A program made the position numbers and the translations under genes. 64,000 nucleotides of DNA from Algoriphagus chordae. GTDB lineage: Bacteria; Bacteroidota; Bacteroidia; Cytophagales; Cyclobacteriaceae. Under the pieces are notes generated by a model that was given only the letters and a program-made list of their open reading frames with translations, was not told where the DNA came from and did not search any database. Location: NCBI RefSeq assembly GCF_003254055.1, contig NZ_QKZT01000011.1, positions 62,001-126,000 of the forward strand. The letters are read 5' to 3'. Positions 42,794-52,935 of the stretch are shown here, piece after piece; position 1 is the stretch's first letter, and every line of letters starts with the position of its first letter.

Positions 42794-44896
42794 TTAACGA
42801 TGGAGCATGTATCGAAGTAACAAGGTTGTTTCGGTTTGTCTAGCACCATCAATCTCCTGTAAACCAGAACTGATGCTTTCTCGATCGGTATATGATGTTC
42901 TAGAAAGCCGAAAATAGCATGTGATTTGAGAGTTGATTTGGTATTGAGCGAGGAGGTAGTAGCGCATGCCTTGTCCAGAAAAAGCTGGGATTGAGAAGGT
43001 CCAGAGTACATTGTTTTCGAAAGCATAGATACGCGTGTCGTAGTCGTCTGTATCAAAAAGCGCAATTCTACCAGTTAACCTGAACTCGTTGAAACTATAT
43101 CTAACATCCTGCAGAATCATAAATCCTGATGATTTCTGATCATTGTAGTTGACTCTGCTAAACAGAATTCGAGATCGAAAGAAAAAATCCTTGTTAACCT
43201 GATACTCTAGACTGAGCAGTCCATTTACTTTATTCAAGGGTTTGATTTGATAGGGTAGAGCAGGTTGGCCAGAGTCGGATAGGTTTCGGTCTTTTTGTTC
43301 TTCTCTGATTTGAAAGAATGCCGTAAGGTTTCGATTGGGCTGAAAGCTGATTCTTGTTAGCCATTCATAGCCTTTGGACGGAGCATAAACCCTGTAGCGG
43401 AACCAAGGGAATTTGAAGAAATCATAATATGCATTGATTTTCCATTTGGGAATAGGCTTGATTTGAATGCCAAGGTAAATGCCCTGTTCATTTGCAGGCT
43501 TAGTACTTTCTGAGAAGGCATTTGCATAGAAGCTGTGGAAATTGACATCGTATTTTCTCCATAAAACTGAGAAATCTACCTGTTTGCTTAGACTCGATAC
43601 AAAACCCAGAATATTACCTTTTCCTCCTGATTGTGAAATAGCAGACTCTCCAAAAAGAAAGAAGTTTTTCCAATTGTAACTCATATAGATGCTACCTACA
43701 GCATTGCTCTTTCCTGTGAAATCAAATTGATTGTAAAGAGTTGCTTGTTTGATCCAAGGATGGTTAAATCTGGTGAACAAATAGTTAGTGCCAGCCTGAA
43801 GTTTGCCAGAAGCTGAAGAAAATTGAAGATTGCCACCGAGGCTTAATTCTCGAAATTGATTTTTGGTACTGAGTTCACTTTCGGTACGATGAAGCCCACT
43901 TTGATTGAATGAGTTGATCGTTAAGTCCTCTGTGCTCAGCGTGTCTAAACTGATAGAAGCTCGACCATCTCTCGGGGCATAAGATGCGATCAGGCTACTT
44001 TGCCAGTTTCCGCTCTGATAGGAAAGGCCAGCTCCCCGGAAAAAGCCAAATTCTAAAGCAGCCGTATAGGGCAGGATTCCCACACTAGATCTACGAACCG
44101 TTGGCACTGTTTCAGCTCCTTTGCCCAATGAATAACCCGCACCGAAAACCAAACCCTGTCCAAATTGAGCCTGAAAATCTCCCAAAGCAATGGTTTTCCA
44201 TTTTCCAACATAATATTTGGTGAAGTGAAAAGAGAAAAAGTTGAACCCATACCTGGCCGTTTTTCCATCCCAAGTGAATTGCTCACCAGGATCTTTGTCT
44301 AGCGTAAATCCCAGACTAAAATCCCGAGCATGCTGAATCCTAAATCTGAGGTAAAATTCATTCGGGTCTCCTAAATATCTACTTGAAATCTTTCCGGTTG
44401 AACTGGTGTCTGCTGGTGTAAACCCTTTTCGTGTTTCCCATGTGCGACGATGTCTAAGCAAAAAATAGGCTTGCTCTTCAGCCACTACTCGTTTCCAAAA
44501 GGATTGGGTTTGTTTTGCAGAACCTGATCCTAAGGTTAGAAAGGGAAGGATTTGCTCGATAGTTTTCAGATCAAACTCGGGTACAGCTTGTAATTCATAG
44601 AGTGAAATCAAGGGACCAAACTTATTTCTATACGCAATCAAACTGCTAATTTGACTTGGATCGAGTAGATAGCTCGCTGCAAGTATTTCGGCATTAGCCT
44701 TGTTGACATCCATAGGGTTCAGATAGAGCTGAAGCAGAACTTCGTAGATAGATTCGTAATCCAAATCTTCATCCTGAACTGGGAAAAGCCGCTCCATAAA
44801 TGCCTCTAAATCTATTTCTTTCTGAGGTGCTTGTTGTGCCTGGACGTAACTATTCAGATAAAGTAAAATCAACGATATGAGGATCAGAAACTTCAT
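42794..44896 (-). CDS. Helix-hairpin-helix domain protein with C-terminal beta-barrel
   Basis: A 700-residue protein with a signal peptide (ending VQAQ). Residues about 60-125 hold a ComEA-like tandem helix-hairpin-helix (NPMDVNKANAEILAASYLL, SSLIAYRNKFG, LYELQAV). From about residue 150 onward there are many amphipathic beta-strands with aromatic girdle residues, e.g. YGFNFFSFHFTKYYVG, suggesting a 16-or-more-stranded outer-membrane barrel. Its ATG overlaps the stop of the PorV-like gene by one base. HhH domains usually bind DNA non-specifically. A DNA-related role at the surface is inference and is untested. Confidence 0.8.
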   Translation of the reverse strand: MKFLILISLILLYLNSYVQAQQAPQKEIDLEAFMERLFPVQDEDLDYESIYEVLLQLYLNPMDVNKANAEILAASYLLDPSQISSLIAYRNKFGPLISLYELQAVPEFDLKTIEQILPFLTLGSGSAKQTQSFWKRVVAEEQAYFLLRHRRTWETRKGFTPADTSSTGKISSRYLGDPNEFYLRFRIQHARDFSLGFTLDKDPGEQFTWDGKTARYGFNFFSFHFTKYYVGKWKTIALGDFQAQFGQGLVFGAGYSLGKGAETVPTVRRSSVGILPYTAALEFGFFRGAGLSYQSGNWQSSLIASYAPRDGRASISLDTLSTEDLTINSFNQSGLHRTESELSTKNQFRELSLGGNLQFSSASGKLQAGTNYLFTRFNHPWIKQATLYNQFDFTGKSNAVGSIYMSYNWKNFFLFGESAISQSGGKGNILGFVSSLSKQVDFSVLWRKYDVNFHSFYANAFSESTKPANEQGIYLGIQIKPIPKWKINAYYDFFKFPWFRYRVYAPSKGYEWLTRISFQPNRNLTAFFQIREEQKDRNLSDSGQPALPYQIKPLNKVNGLLSLEYQVNKDFFFRSRILFSRVNYNDQKSSGFMILQDVRYSFNEFRLTGRIALFDTDDYDTRIYAFENNVLWTFSIPAFSGQGMRYYLLAQYQINSQITCYFRLSRTSYTDRESISSGLQEIDGARQTETTLLLRYMLHR

Positions 44897-45714
44897 TAGT
44901 CCAAGAATGAAAAGCCTAAACTCACATGATTTGTACTTCCTATAGCTTGATTTTGTCCATAAGCGTAATCCAGGCTAAATCGGCCTGATTTTATGCCTAT
45001 CCCAAAAAACAACCTACTCGGATTGCTGTTGATTCCAGCACGAAGGAACACCCAGTCTTTGATTCCATATTCAAGACCCGCTTTCACTATAGGCTTGATC
45101 TGAATATCTTTTTCTACTTCTACATGAAATTGAAGTTGAGAAATAGGCATATAGAAGATTCCGAGACTTACTCCAGTGGGGAGTCTGGTTTCTGAATCCA
45201 TGGATATTTTGGCACGATTGAGATTGGATATACTCGCTCCGATAGAGAATTGAGGACTGAGTTCGGCTATGCCGCCCAGACTAAAAATTATGCTGTTTCC
45301 GGTTCCGAAGCCTTCAATCTGAGTTTGAAACCATTCCAGTTTTCCTCCGATACTGACTATCCCTAGCTGGTTTGCAAAGGCTACTCCGAGCGATTGTTGA
45401 TTAAATAATTTACCTCCATAGCGTGAAACCCCAAATCCCAGGGTTCCGGCTTTCAGTTTCCATGCTCCTGCTAAATCTAATGTACTTAGATCCTTTAGAC
45501 CAAAGCGAGAGTCGTATCCTACGGAAATGGCTGAAGATTCTAGCTTTGCGAGCCCACCTGGATTATTGAAATAGCTCCAGGTATCCATGCCATGCACTCG
45601 CAGATTTCCCATTCCCTGACTCCTAGCACCATGCACTTGAGTGAGTGGGTCTGTTTGTGCTTTGGCAGAAAAATACAAGCAAAGCACGAAGCACAAAAAA
45701 GTCAATTGCTTCAT
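44896..45714 (-). CDS. PorV/PorQ-like outer-membrane beta-barrel protein
   Basis: A 272-residue protein with a signal peptide (cut near AKAQ). ARSQGMGNLRVHGMDTWSYFNNPGGLA is the N-terminal signature of PorV/UPF0164-like and FadL-like barrels. It is followed by strands with alternating hydrophobic residues and a terminal Phe-rich strand (HVSLGFSFLD). PorV proteins in type IX secretion shuttle substrates on the cell surface. This member is shorter, about 250 mature residues. It directly precedes and overlaps the HhH/beta-barrel gene by one base, so they probably act together. The exact role is unknown. Confidence 0.8.
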   Translation of the reverse strand: MKQLTFLCFVLCLYFSAKAQTDPLTQVHGARSQGMGNLRVHGMDTWSYFNNPGGLAKLESSAISVGYDSRFGLKDLSTLDLAGAWKLKAGTLGFGVSRYGGKLFNQQSLGVAFANQLGIVSIGGKLEWFQTQIEGFGTGNSIIFSLGGIAELSPQFSIGASISNLNRAKISMDSETRLPTGVSLGIFYMPISQLQFHVEVEKDIQIKPIVKAGLEYGIKDWVFLRAGINSNPSRLFFGIGIKSGRFSLDYAYGQNQAIGSTNHVSLGFSFLD

Positions 45715-45798
45715 GATGGATTGATAAAAAGTCTTAACTAATTTAATTAAAACTTGATAATCAGCCCAATAAACTAATGATAATTCTAAATGGCGACT

Positions 45799-47259
45799 TT
45801 AGAAAGGTGCCGAAAAGTTGAAGAAAAACTTGCCTTCACTGCTATTATTCAACGAATACTCGAAACGAAATACAGAATCATAAAAGCCAACCAGATCTAC
45901 ACCCAAACCATAACCCATAAGGTATTTATTGCTCAAGCGGGCATTTTCAGGAATGTTGTTTCTATCCTTGACGTAGCCATGATCGAAGTTAGCACTCAAA
46001 TAAAGTCGGATTGGTACGGTATTGAATTGCTCCAGTTTGATCAGATTAGAAATATCTATTTTCCAATCGACGAATTTCCACCTAAAGCTATTTTTATGCA
46101 CATACAGCTGTTGACCTTCCACTACATACAACTCATACCCTCGAACAAAATTTGGACTATATCCGATGCCTCTTACTAAGGTGTAAGGTTGATTGGTACT
46201 TAAAAACCAATTAGCCGTGAGGCCAGTATTGAAGTGGAATTTATCGGAGATATGGAAATATTTATTTGCTGTAAGGTTTACTTCAACTTCATTAAGATCC
46301 TTGGTATAAACGATCCCATATTTCGTAATGGACACCTGAAGTAATTCTCCGCCAGTCGGATAGGATACATTGTCTCGGCGATCATGTCTAAAGGTGTACG
46401 TAGTATAGAGGTACCTCAGTTTGTTGCTGTCAGTCTCCAAATAATCTGGGTTTTCGATTAATACATCATCACTGACCCAAGTGCCACTGTACCCTACCGT
46501 GAGGAAGTGATAATTGTAATAACTTCTTCTGAAAGTGTATTTAAGAGCAGCGCTGAAACTTTTTTTAATGATCTCTTCATATTCATTTGTGTAGAAGACC
46601 TGCTTGTTGTACTCAGATTTTATTGGGATTGTCTTGTTTTCCTTATAGGTAATCTGTGCCGCTAATCCGTGTTTCTGGTTTTTGTCAATGTAAGGTTTAC
46701 TATACTGCAGATCTAATGCCTTTGTAAAACCCAACTGTCCAGCAAATTTCATTTTTTCATTACGTCCCCCCACATTGCTATGACTCAATCGCAAACCATA
46801 ATTTACTCTTGAAAAATCACGATTTTGATTTGTCCACCACTCTGCGAAATTTCTATCTGCTAGCTGAAAAATAATCTGCGGCACAATATACCAGCGTTCT
46901 TTTACCGTGATGAGTATTTCCGCTTCATTATCGCCAGTGATCAGCGGAGTGATTTCTACAGAAGTGAATAGCCTTAGGTTATAGATCTTTTTTTGATCTG
47001 CGATAAGTATCTCTAAAAATGTGTTCCAATCGTAATTGTAGTTAGTGATGAAATCCAGCTCTCTTAATATTACGCTCTTTTTAGTCTTCACATTTCCAAC
47101 AATAAAAATGTTGTTGATTACCACACTATCAGGGGCATTGCTGATAGCTGGTGCTAAAGAATTATCATTTTGGGCATAGGAAATAGAATTTCCCGACTCT
47201 AGATAAAGAGCAAAGAATAATAGAGAGAAATAAAGAATATTTGGTTTCTTGATCAGCAA
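45799..47259 (-). CDS. POTRA-domain and BamA/TamA-like outer-membrane protein
   Basis: A 486-residue protein beginning at a TTG (47259): the upstream in-frame stop leaves no ATG, and a signal peptide follows directly ([17 protein letters not shown]). One POTRA-like domain (about residues 45-125: [25 protein letters not shown]) precedes a barrel of the bacterial surface antigen (D15) type that ends in SAPF, with the terminal aromatic needed for insertion. [15 protein letters not shown] segment is the barrel lid region. Such proteins insert or translocate outer-membrane proteins or lipids. This short member differs from canonical BamA with five POTRAs. Confidence 0.85.
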   Translation of the reverse strand: MLIKKPNILYFSLLFFALYLESGNSISYAQNDNSLAPAISNAPDSVVINNIFIVGNVKTKKSVILRELDFITNYNYDWNTFLEILIADQKKIYNLRLFTSVEITPLITGDNEAEILITVKERWYIVPQIIFQLADRNFAEWWTNQNRDFSRVNYGLRLSHSNVGGRNEKMKFAGQLGFTKALDLQYSKPYIDKNQKHGLAAQITYKENKTIPIKSEYNKQVFYTNEYEEIIKKSFSAALKYTFRRSYYNYHFLTVGYSGTWVSDDVLIENPDYLETDSNKLRYLYTTYTFRHDRRDNVSYPTGGELLQVSITKYGIVYTKDLNEVEVNLTANKYFHISDKFHFNTGLTANWFLSTNQPYTLVRGIGYSPNFVRGYELYVVEGQQLYVHKNSFRWKFVDWKIDISNLIKLEQFNTVPIRLYLSANFDHGYVKDRNNIPENARLSNKYLMGYGLGVDLVGFYDSVFRFEYSLNNSSEGKFFFNFSAPF

Positions 47260-47321
47260 GAGGGAATTCTGAAAGTTTATTATTGGTTACTTACGGAGTC
47301 ACCACAATTTTAGGACTAATC

Positions 47322-47546
47322 ATGGTAAAATCCATACTTCGAAAGATAGCTATATTTCCAGTCTTGGTATATCAGTATACTATTTCTCCCTTGTTTCCAT
47401 CAAGCTGTAGGTTCACACCGACCTGTAGTCAGTATATGAAAGAGGCTATCTTGAAACACGGGATTTTCAAAGGGGGATGGATGGGGCTTAAACGAATTGC
47501 CCAATGCCACCCTTGGGGAGGCAGTGGGCATGATCCAGTTCCTTAA
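47322..47546 (+). CDS. yidD: YidD membrane protein insertion efficiency factor
   Basis: From the ATG at 47322 ([13 protein letters not shown]) the protein is 74 residues. A longer frame starts at 47283, but family members begin at the conserved basic-amphipathic segment. Hallmarks are [23 protein letters not shown] and a final [13 protein letters not shown]. YidD assists YidC in inserting inner-membrane proteins. Its stop codon (TAA) overlaps the stop of lgt on the opposite strand within a shared TTAA. Confidence 0.93.
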   Translation: MVKSILRKIAIFPVLVYQYTISPLFPSSCRFTPTCSQYMKEAILKHGIFKGGWMGLKRIAQCHPWGGSGHDPVP

Positions 47547-48646
47547 TTTTTAATTGGCTTCACGCCATTTTTCAAAGCACGAATTACTAATACAACTCCA
47601 GCGATTACCAGCGGGACACTGAGTAATTGCCCCATATTGAAGGCCATTCCATCTTCGAAGTCAACCTGGCTTTCTTTGAAGAACTCCCAAACGAAGCGCA
47701 TTCCAAACACTGAAATTAGGAATATTCCAAGGAGAATGCCCTCCGGTAATCTTTCTTTGTATTTATTCCACAAGGTGAAAAGAATTAAGAAAATCACAAA
47801 ATAGGAGATTGACTCATAAATCTGAGTTGGGTGCTTAGTTCTGCCAAAGGTCTTTACGGTTACTAAGTAATGATCTCCTTTGTCAGTTATTTGCATATCC
47901 AGAGGACTTTCTACGGGTTCGGCCAAGTAATCTTGACTAGAACTGAACTGAGTCAAGGCATACTTGATATCTCGTCTGAGTGTATTTTCCAAATCATCCA
48001 GAGAATAGGAGCCTTTATTGATGGCTAAGTCAATATTTACCGGAACAATACCATTTCCAACTAATTCACTTTGGCGATCATCAGGCTTATATGGATCAAT
48101 GGATTCTATGGGCACATTGAGTGTAGAAAGCAATTTCTCACTGTCCCAAGCGTACACTATTCCATAGTCAGAACCAGTGTCTTTTCCTCCTATTTCTGAG
48201 TTCATTAGATTTCCAAAACGGATCAGCGCACCAGTCAAAGCCGTTACGATCACGATACGATCTACTACCCAGAGGTAACTCTGTCCTCGAGTCCTTTTAG
48301 CATAAAGCCATAGGGCAAATAAAATCGCGATAGCAGCTCCGTGACTAGCCAATCCACCTTCCCATACTTTCAAGATCTCAATTGGATTGCTTAGGTATTT
48401 GGCGGGCTCATAGAAAAGCACATGACCAAGTCTTGCGCCTACGATCGTCGCAACGACCATATAGATGGTAAGCTTGTCAACCAATTCGGGGTTTTGACCT
48501 TCCTTCTTGAAGAAGTGAACCATGAATTGCTGAGAAATCACGAAACCAGCTGCAAAAAGAATGCTATACCAAGGTGGTCTTTCCCAACCGTGAATTACAG
48601 AGGGGTTTGGATCCCAAACGATATAGTTCATTATTAATTCAAGCAT
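47543..48646 (-). CDS. lgt: Prolipoprotein diacylglyceryl transferase
   Basis: A 367-residue polytopic membrane protein. [14 protein letters not shown] holds the H-G-G/S-H type motif near residue 100, [15 protein letters not shown] the Lgt signature with the catalytic Arg, and [11 protein letters not shown] the other conserved motif, with at least seven hydrophobic segments. It transfers diacylglycerol from phosphatidylglycerol to the lipobox Cys of lipoproteins, several of which are in this window. It is about 80-100 residues longer than E. coli Lgt (291) because of a hydrophilic insertion between the last two motifs. An alternative start is the ATG at 48631. It follows nadE by 10 bp. Confidence 0.93.
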   Translation of the reverse strand: MLELIMNYIVWDPNPSVIHGWERPPWYSILFAAGFVISQQFMVHFFKKEGQNPELVDKLTIYMVVATIVGARLGHVLFYEPAKYLSNPIEILKVWEGGLASHGAAIAILFALWLYAKRTRGQSYLWVVDRIVIVTALTGALIRFGNLMNSEIGGKDTGSDYGIVYAWDSEKLLSTLNVPIESIDPYKPDDRQSELVGNGIVPVNIDLAINKGSYSLDDLENTLRRDIKYALTQFSSSQDYLAEPVESPLDMQITDKGDHYLVTVKTFGRTKHPTQIYESISYFVIFLILFTLWNKYKERLPEGILLGIFLISVFGMRFVWEFFKESQVDFEDGMAFNMGQLLSVPLVIAGVVLVIRALKNGVKPIKN

Positions 48647-48656
48647 AGTTTCAATA

Positions 48657-50495
48657 TTATAGTTGATCTAATTGTGCGAGTTCTTCGGCATAACCACCTG
48701 AAAGAATCGGGAATCTGTACCAAGTTTTCGGGTCCACATTGAATTCATCCAAGTGAAAAGAAGGAGCAAGTCGTTCTCTTTTCCATTGATTGCGGGACCA
48801 AAGTTGGAAGAATTTTTTGATATAGCCTTTTAAAACAGTCGAGTTCAAATCGATTTCTTCAGAAAGTAGAAGATAAATATCCATAGGTGAACGACGGTCA
48901 CGAATAGCAAGTTTTTCTATTTCTACAATTATCGCGTAAGGCATCAAATCTTTTTCGTCGGTCTGGGTTCTTTCCAGAGGCCGAAGTTCGGCAGTAGGCT
49001 GCAGCGAGTTTACCTTTGCGAGACCAGGACGATCTAGGTTTTTCTCCGCCCACCTAAGCCAATTCAGGATAAAGAATTTGTCTACCGCGGCTATCGGTGA
49101 AATACTGCCCGATGTGTCTCCATCCATAGTAGCATAGCCGACATCTCCTTCACTTCGATTGGAAGTAGAAAGGAGCAAAGCATTGTTGATATTTGCCAGC
49201 ATCCAGATGATAGGCGAGCGGCTTCGGGCTTGGATATTTTGCAAGGTGATATCGTCTTGCTCCCAAGTTAATTTCCTACCGATTGCTTTTTCTATCTTGG
49301 TAGTGTAAGACTTTACTTCCTCATCGATTTCCCAGTGATAAAATGTAGCGCCAATACTATTAGCTAGAGATTCGGCAGAGGCAAAGGTGTCTTCAGAAGA
49401 GTTTTTGGTTCCTTGATAAGCAGTAGTCAGGATTTGCTTCATCAGTTCCTGTTCTGGATTTTCAGAAGTAGGAATGGTTTTGATCCCAGTTTTTTTGCAG
49501 AATCCATCTAAACCTAATTCACTAATTCCCCGCTTCACCATCTCCGCTACCAAGATTGCTATCGAAGATGAATCGGCCCCACCGGAAAGTGAAAGCACAA
49601 AACCTGTGCTTCGACTTTTTCTCATGTAATCGAAAAGTGCCAAGGCTGATGCTTGGACGAATTCCTCATTTTTTGAGTTGATTGGGGCGATATCTTGAGT
49701 TTTAGGTTCTAAGTAAAAACTCTTTACCTGGAAGTCTTCATAGGAAAGCAGCCTGTTTCTAGAAAGCAATTGTCCTGATTTCGCTAATAAGATTTCCCCA
49801 TCGAAAATCATTCTACCTGTTTCGTTTCCTAGCAAATTGGCATAACAGTAAAAGCAGTCAAAGCTGGCTGAACTTTCCTTCACCAATTCTTTACGAAGGG
49901 CTGTCTTGCCCATTGCAAAGTGACTAGCGCTAGGGTTGAAAATCAAATCAACCTGACGATCACATAATCTGTATCCAGGTCTGAGTTTGCCTCTCCAGGC
50001 ATCTTCACAGATCTCAAATCCGAAATGAATTTCTTTATGCTGAAAAGTTAAGTCGCCAAGAGGCACTTGCTTTCCCTGAAATTCTATATCAACGATTTCA
50101 TTAGCAATCCAAGGCGTAAACCAGCGGAATTCATAATGAACTCCATCTATAGCCATAAATTGTTTAGCTACAAATCCTGTGACTTCGCTGTTTTCAATGA
50201 CAGCGACACAATTGTAAACTTTGTCTTGAATTCGGATAGGTAAGCCAACTGCCACTGTGATTTCATGGCAATGGGGTAGGAGTAGCTCTAGTTGGGCAAG
50301 GGCTTTCTTGGGATACCAATAGCTTAAAAATAGATCTTCTGAACCGTATCCAGTGATCGCCAATTCTGGAAGGCAGAGTATTTCTACCTCTTGTCTTTTT
50401 GCTTCTTCAATAGCCAGAATGATTCTGTTCAGATTGCCTGACCAGTCTAGCGGTGTTTGATTGACGGTTGCTCCCGCGATTTTGATTGAAGACAT
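48657..50495 (-). CDS. nadE: Glutamine-dependent NAD+ synthetase
   Basis: A 612-residue two-domain enzyme. The N-terminal nitrilase-type glutaminase carries LCLPELAITGYG (Glu), a Lys and FGFEICEDAW (catalytic Cys). The C-terminal NAD+ synthetase has the P-loop VLSLSGGADSSSIA and SNRSEGDVGYATMDGDTSGSISPI. It amidates nicotinate adenine dinucleotide to NAD+ with glutamine as donor. It sits between rnc (33 bp) and lgt (10 bp) on the minus strand, so it is probably part of the acpP-fabF-rnc-nadE-lgt operon. Confidence 0.95.
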   Translation of the reverse strand: MSSIKIAGATVNQTPLDWSGNLNRIILAIEEAKRQEVEILCLPELAITGYGSEDLFLSYWYPKKALAQLELLLPHCHEITVAVGLPIRIQDKVYNCVAVIENSEVTGFVAKQFMAIDGVHYEFRWFTPWIANEIVDIEFQGKQVPLGDLTFQHKEIHFGFEICEDAWRGKLRPGYRLCDRQVDLIFNPSASHFAMGKTALRKELVKESSASFDCFYCYANLLGNETGRMIFDGEILLAKSGQLLSRNRLLSYEDFQVKSFYLEPKTQDIAPINSKNEEFVQASALALFDYMRKSRSTGFVLSLSGGADSSSIAILVAEMVKRGISELGLDGFCKKTGIKTIPTSENPEQELMKQILTTAYQGTKNSSEDTFASAESLANSIGATFYHWEIDEEVKSYTTKIEKAIGRKLTWEQDDITLQNIQARSRSPIIWMLANINNALLLSTSNRSEGDVGYATMDGDTSGSISPIAAVDKFFILNWLRWAEKNLDRPGLAKVNSLQPTAELRPLERTQTDEKDLMPYAIIVEIEKLAIRDRRSPMDIYLLLSEEIDLNSTVLKGYIKKFFQLWSRNQWKRERLAPSFHLDEFNVDPKTWYRFPILSGGYAEELAQLDQL

Positions 50496-50527
50496 GGATG
50501 GATAAGATTGATCCTAAAATTACTCAG

Positions 50528-51268
50528 CTAAGTGGCAATTTGTAGTGTTTCGCAAGCATTTTTGGAAGCTTCTTGCTCAGCTTTCTTTTTGGTACTCCCT
50601 TTTCCCTGCGCTACTTCATCTCCTTCTACTTGCAAAGCGACCTTGAATTCCTTGAATCTTTGATTTCCGCTTACGCTTAGGACGATGTATTCGACTTGTT
50701 TATTTTCCTTTTGAGACCACTCGATGATTTTACTTTTGTAATTGGTCGTGGTGGCGATCATGTTCTCTACGTCGAAATGTAGTAGGATGCGCTGGGTAAT
50801 AAATTTCTTGGTGTAATGGTAGCCTTTGTCAAGGTAAACAGCACCAAGAAAAGCTTCCAGCATATCTCCATAGAGAGACTTATTTCCTGTGAAACTACGC
50901 TCTCCGATCTCCATTTCTAAAGCTTTTCGCAGTCCGATCTTAATACCAGTATCGTTGAGGGTTTCTCGGTTTACCAGTTTAGATCTAGTTTCAGTGAGAA
51001 AACCTTCGTCACGGAAAGGATATTTTTGGAACAGGAATTCAGCAATGACAGCTCCTAAAATTGCATCTCCAAGGAATTCCAGTCGTTCGTTTGAAAGACG
51101 AAAGCCTTGGGAAGTTTCTTCTCCAAGGCTGGAAGGAGTGAGTGCGAGTTTGTAGAGTGATAAATTAAAAGGCCTGCTCCCCGTCATCAATTTGATGGAG
51201 GCAGCAAGCCTTTTGTCTTTTTCACTAAAGAAGAGATTGTTAAATCCGAGCCTTTGAATCAATTTCAA
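50528..51268 (-). CDS. rnc: Ribonuclease III
   Basis: A 246-residue endonuclease. ERLEFLGDAILGAVIAEFLF is the catalytic signature, with a second conserved GDMLEAFLGAVYLD segment (Asp and Glu of the metal site). A C-terminal double-stranded RNA-binding domain (about 175-245) ends GKGSTKKKAEQEASKNACE. It cleaves rRNA precursors and structured RNAs. It lies 8 bp after fabF in the same operon, an order conserved in many bacteria. Confidence 0.95.
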   Translation of the reverse strand: MKLIQRLGFNNLFFSEKDKRLAASIKLMTGSRPFNLSLYKLALTPSSLGEETSQGFRLSNERLEFLGDAILGAVIAEFLFQKYPFRDEGFLTETRSKLVNRETLNDTGIKIGLRKALEMEIGERSFTGNKSLYGDMLEAFLGAVYLDKGYHYTKKFITQRILLHFDVENMIATTTNYKSKIIEWSQKENKQVEYIVLSVSGNQRFKEFKVALQVEGDEVAQGKGSTKKKAEQEASKNACETLQIAT

Positions 51269-51276
51269 AATTCAGA

Positions 51277-52527
51277 TTAATTATGTTTTTTGAAAATTAC
51301 TGAACAATTGTGTCCACCAAATCCAAACGTATTACTCAACGCATAATTTATTTCTCTCTTCTGCGCTTTGTTGAAAGTTAAATTTAGTCTTGGATCAAAT
51401 ACCTCATCATCTGTGAAGTGATTGATCGTAGGAGGCACGATGCCTTTGTTCATGGCAAAGATACAGGCAATGGCTTCAATAGCCCCAGCTGCCCCTAGTA
51501 AGTGCCCAGTCATAGACTTAGTACTACTAATGTTAAGCTTGTATGCATGCTCTCCAAAGACTTGTTGAATTGCTTTGGTCTCACCTACATCACCGAGTGG
51601 CGTAGATGTGCCGTGGACGTTGATATAATCAATGTCTTCTGGCTTAAGATTCGCGTCTTCCAATGCAATTTTCATCACACTGCTAGCCCCCAAACCTTCC
51701 GGATGAGGAGCTGTGATATGATGTGCATCAGCAGTCATTCCACCACCTACTAATTCTGCATAGATTTTGGCGCCTCGTGCTTTTGCGTGCTCGTACTCTT
51801 CTAGGATTAAAGCTCCAGCGCCTTCTCCCAATACAAAGCCATCACGATCCTTGTCAAAAGGACGAGAGGCAGTTTCAGGAGATTCGTTTCGTTGAGAAAG
51901 AGCTTTCATGGCATTGAATCCACCAACACCCGCTTCGGTAACCGCCGCTTCAGAACCACCACTGATAAAAATATCAGCTTTGCCCATTCTGATGTACGTA
52001 AATGCATCAATAAGGGCGTTGGTGCCTGAGGCGCAGGCAGAAACTGTTACAAAGTTTGGACCGCGAAAACCATATTTAATAGATAGAAAGCCGGCGCTGA
52101 TATCAGCGATCATCTTAGGGATAAAGAAAGGATTGAATCGTGGCGTACCATCTCCAGAAGAGAAAGCAGTCACTTCATCTTGGAAGGTTTTCAAACCCCC
52201 AATTCCCGATCCCCAGATTACTCCAGCTCGTGATTTATCGATTTTTTCAAGATCCAGCCCAGAATCTGTCATGGCTTCCTCTACAGAAATCATGGCATAC
52301 TGAGTGAAAGGATCCATTTTTCGAGCTTCTTTTCTATCAATGTACTGCTCTACGTCCAGGTTTTTGACCTCGCAAGCAAATTGAGTTTTGAAAAGGGAAG
52401 CATCGAATTTGGTGATCGGCGCAGCACCGCTCACACCATTAGACAGACCGTTCCAGAATTCTTCTGCGGTATTGCCTATTGGTGTGAGGGCACCAATACC
52501 TGTTACAACAACTCTTTTTAAATTCAT
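51277..52527 (-). CDS. fabF: Beta-ketoacyl-ACP synthase II
   Basis: A 416-residue thiolase-fold elongation enzyme. MNLKRVVVTGIGALTPIGN starts the family signature. The active-site Cys is in VSACASGTNAL, and the paired His are in NVHGTSTPLGD and MTGHLLGAAGA. It condenses malonyl-ACP with acyl-ACP in fatty-acid elongation. It follows acpP by 19 bp, the standard acpP-fabF arrangement. Confidence 0.96.
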   Translation of the reverse strand: MNLKRVVVTGIGALTPIGNTAEEFWNGLSNGVSGAAPITKFDASLFKTQFACEVKNLDVEQYIDRKEARKMDPFTQYAMISVEEAMTDSGLDLEKIDKSRAGVIWGSGIGGLKTFQDEVTAFSSGDGTPRFNPFFIPKMIADISAGFLSIKYGFRGPNFVTVSACASGTNALIDAFTYIRMGKADIFISGGSEAAVTEAGVGGFNAMKALSQRNESPETASRPFDKDRDGFVLGEGAGALILEEYEHAKARGAKIYAELVGGGMTADAHHITAPHPEGLGASSVMKIALEDANLKPEDIDYINVHGTSTPLGDVGETKAIQQVFGEHAYKLNISSTKSMTGHLLGAAGAIEAIACIFAMNKGIVPPTINHFTDDEVFDPRLNLTFNKAQKREINYALSNTFGFGGHNCSVIFKKHN

Positions 52528-52546
52528 AGAATGAATTTAGGAATTA

Positions 52547-52783
52547 TTATTTTACGTTAGCTTCCAAGTAGGTAACTGCTTGACCAACAGTTCCGATTTG
52601 TTCAGCCTGATCATCAGGAATAGAGATGTTGAATTCCTTTTCGAATTCCATAATCAATTCCACCGTATCAAGAGAATCAGCACCAAGATCATTGGTGAAG
52701 CTCGCCTCCAAAGTTACTTCAGACTCTTCTACGCCAAGTTTGTCAACAATGATGGCTGTTACTTTTTCTGCAATATTTGACAT
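52547..52783 (-). CDS. acpP: Acyl carrier protein
   Basis: A 78-residue acidic protein with the phosphopantetheine attachment Ser in [16 protein letters not shown]. It carries growing acyl chains to FabF and the other Fab enzymes. It is first in the operon with fabF, rnc, nadE and lgt, and divergent from the IPExxxVDY gene. The 152-bp gap to that gene must hold both promoters. Confidence 0.97.
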   Translation of the reverse strand: MSNIAEKVTAIIVDKLGVEESEVTLEASFTNDLGADSLDTVELIMEFEKEFNISIPDDQAEQIGTVGQAVTYLEANVK

Positions 52784-52884
52784 TTTGTAATCAGTTTAGT
52801 TAATAACACTTCGCAAAGAAATATATTTAATGCCTAATTGACAAAGAAATGAACCAAGTAAATTTTAATACAAATATCTGTTCG

Positions 52885-52913
52885 TTGAAGTTGGATTATA
52901 TTTTCTAACTTTG
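52885..52913 (+). promoter_or_regulatory. Promoter of the IPExxxVDY-pyk operon
   Basis: TTG (52885-52887), an 18-nt spacer and TAACTTTG (52906-52913), matching the Bacteroidota promoter well. The ATG is 22 nt downstream. Confidence 0.6.
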
Positions 52914-52935
52914 TTTTGATTCATTTTTTGACTGC

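Noticed and set aside
45790-46179. 129-residue + strand frame.
   Set aside because: Antisense to the BamA/TamA-like gene; no family resemblance.
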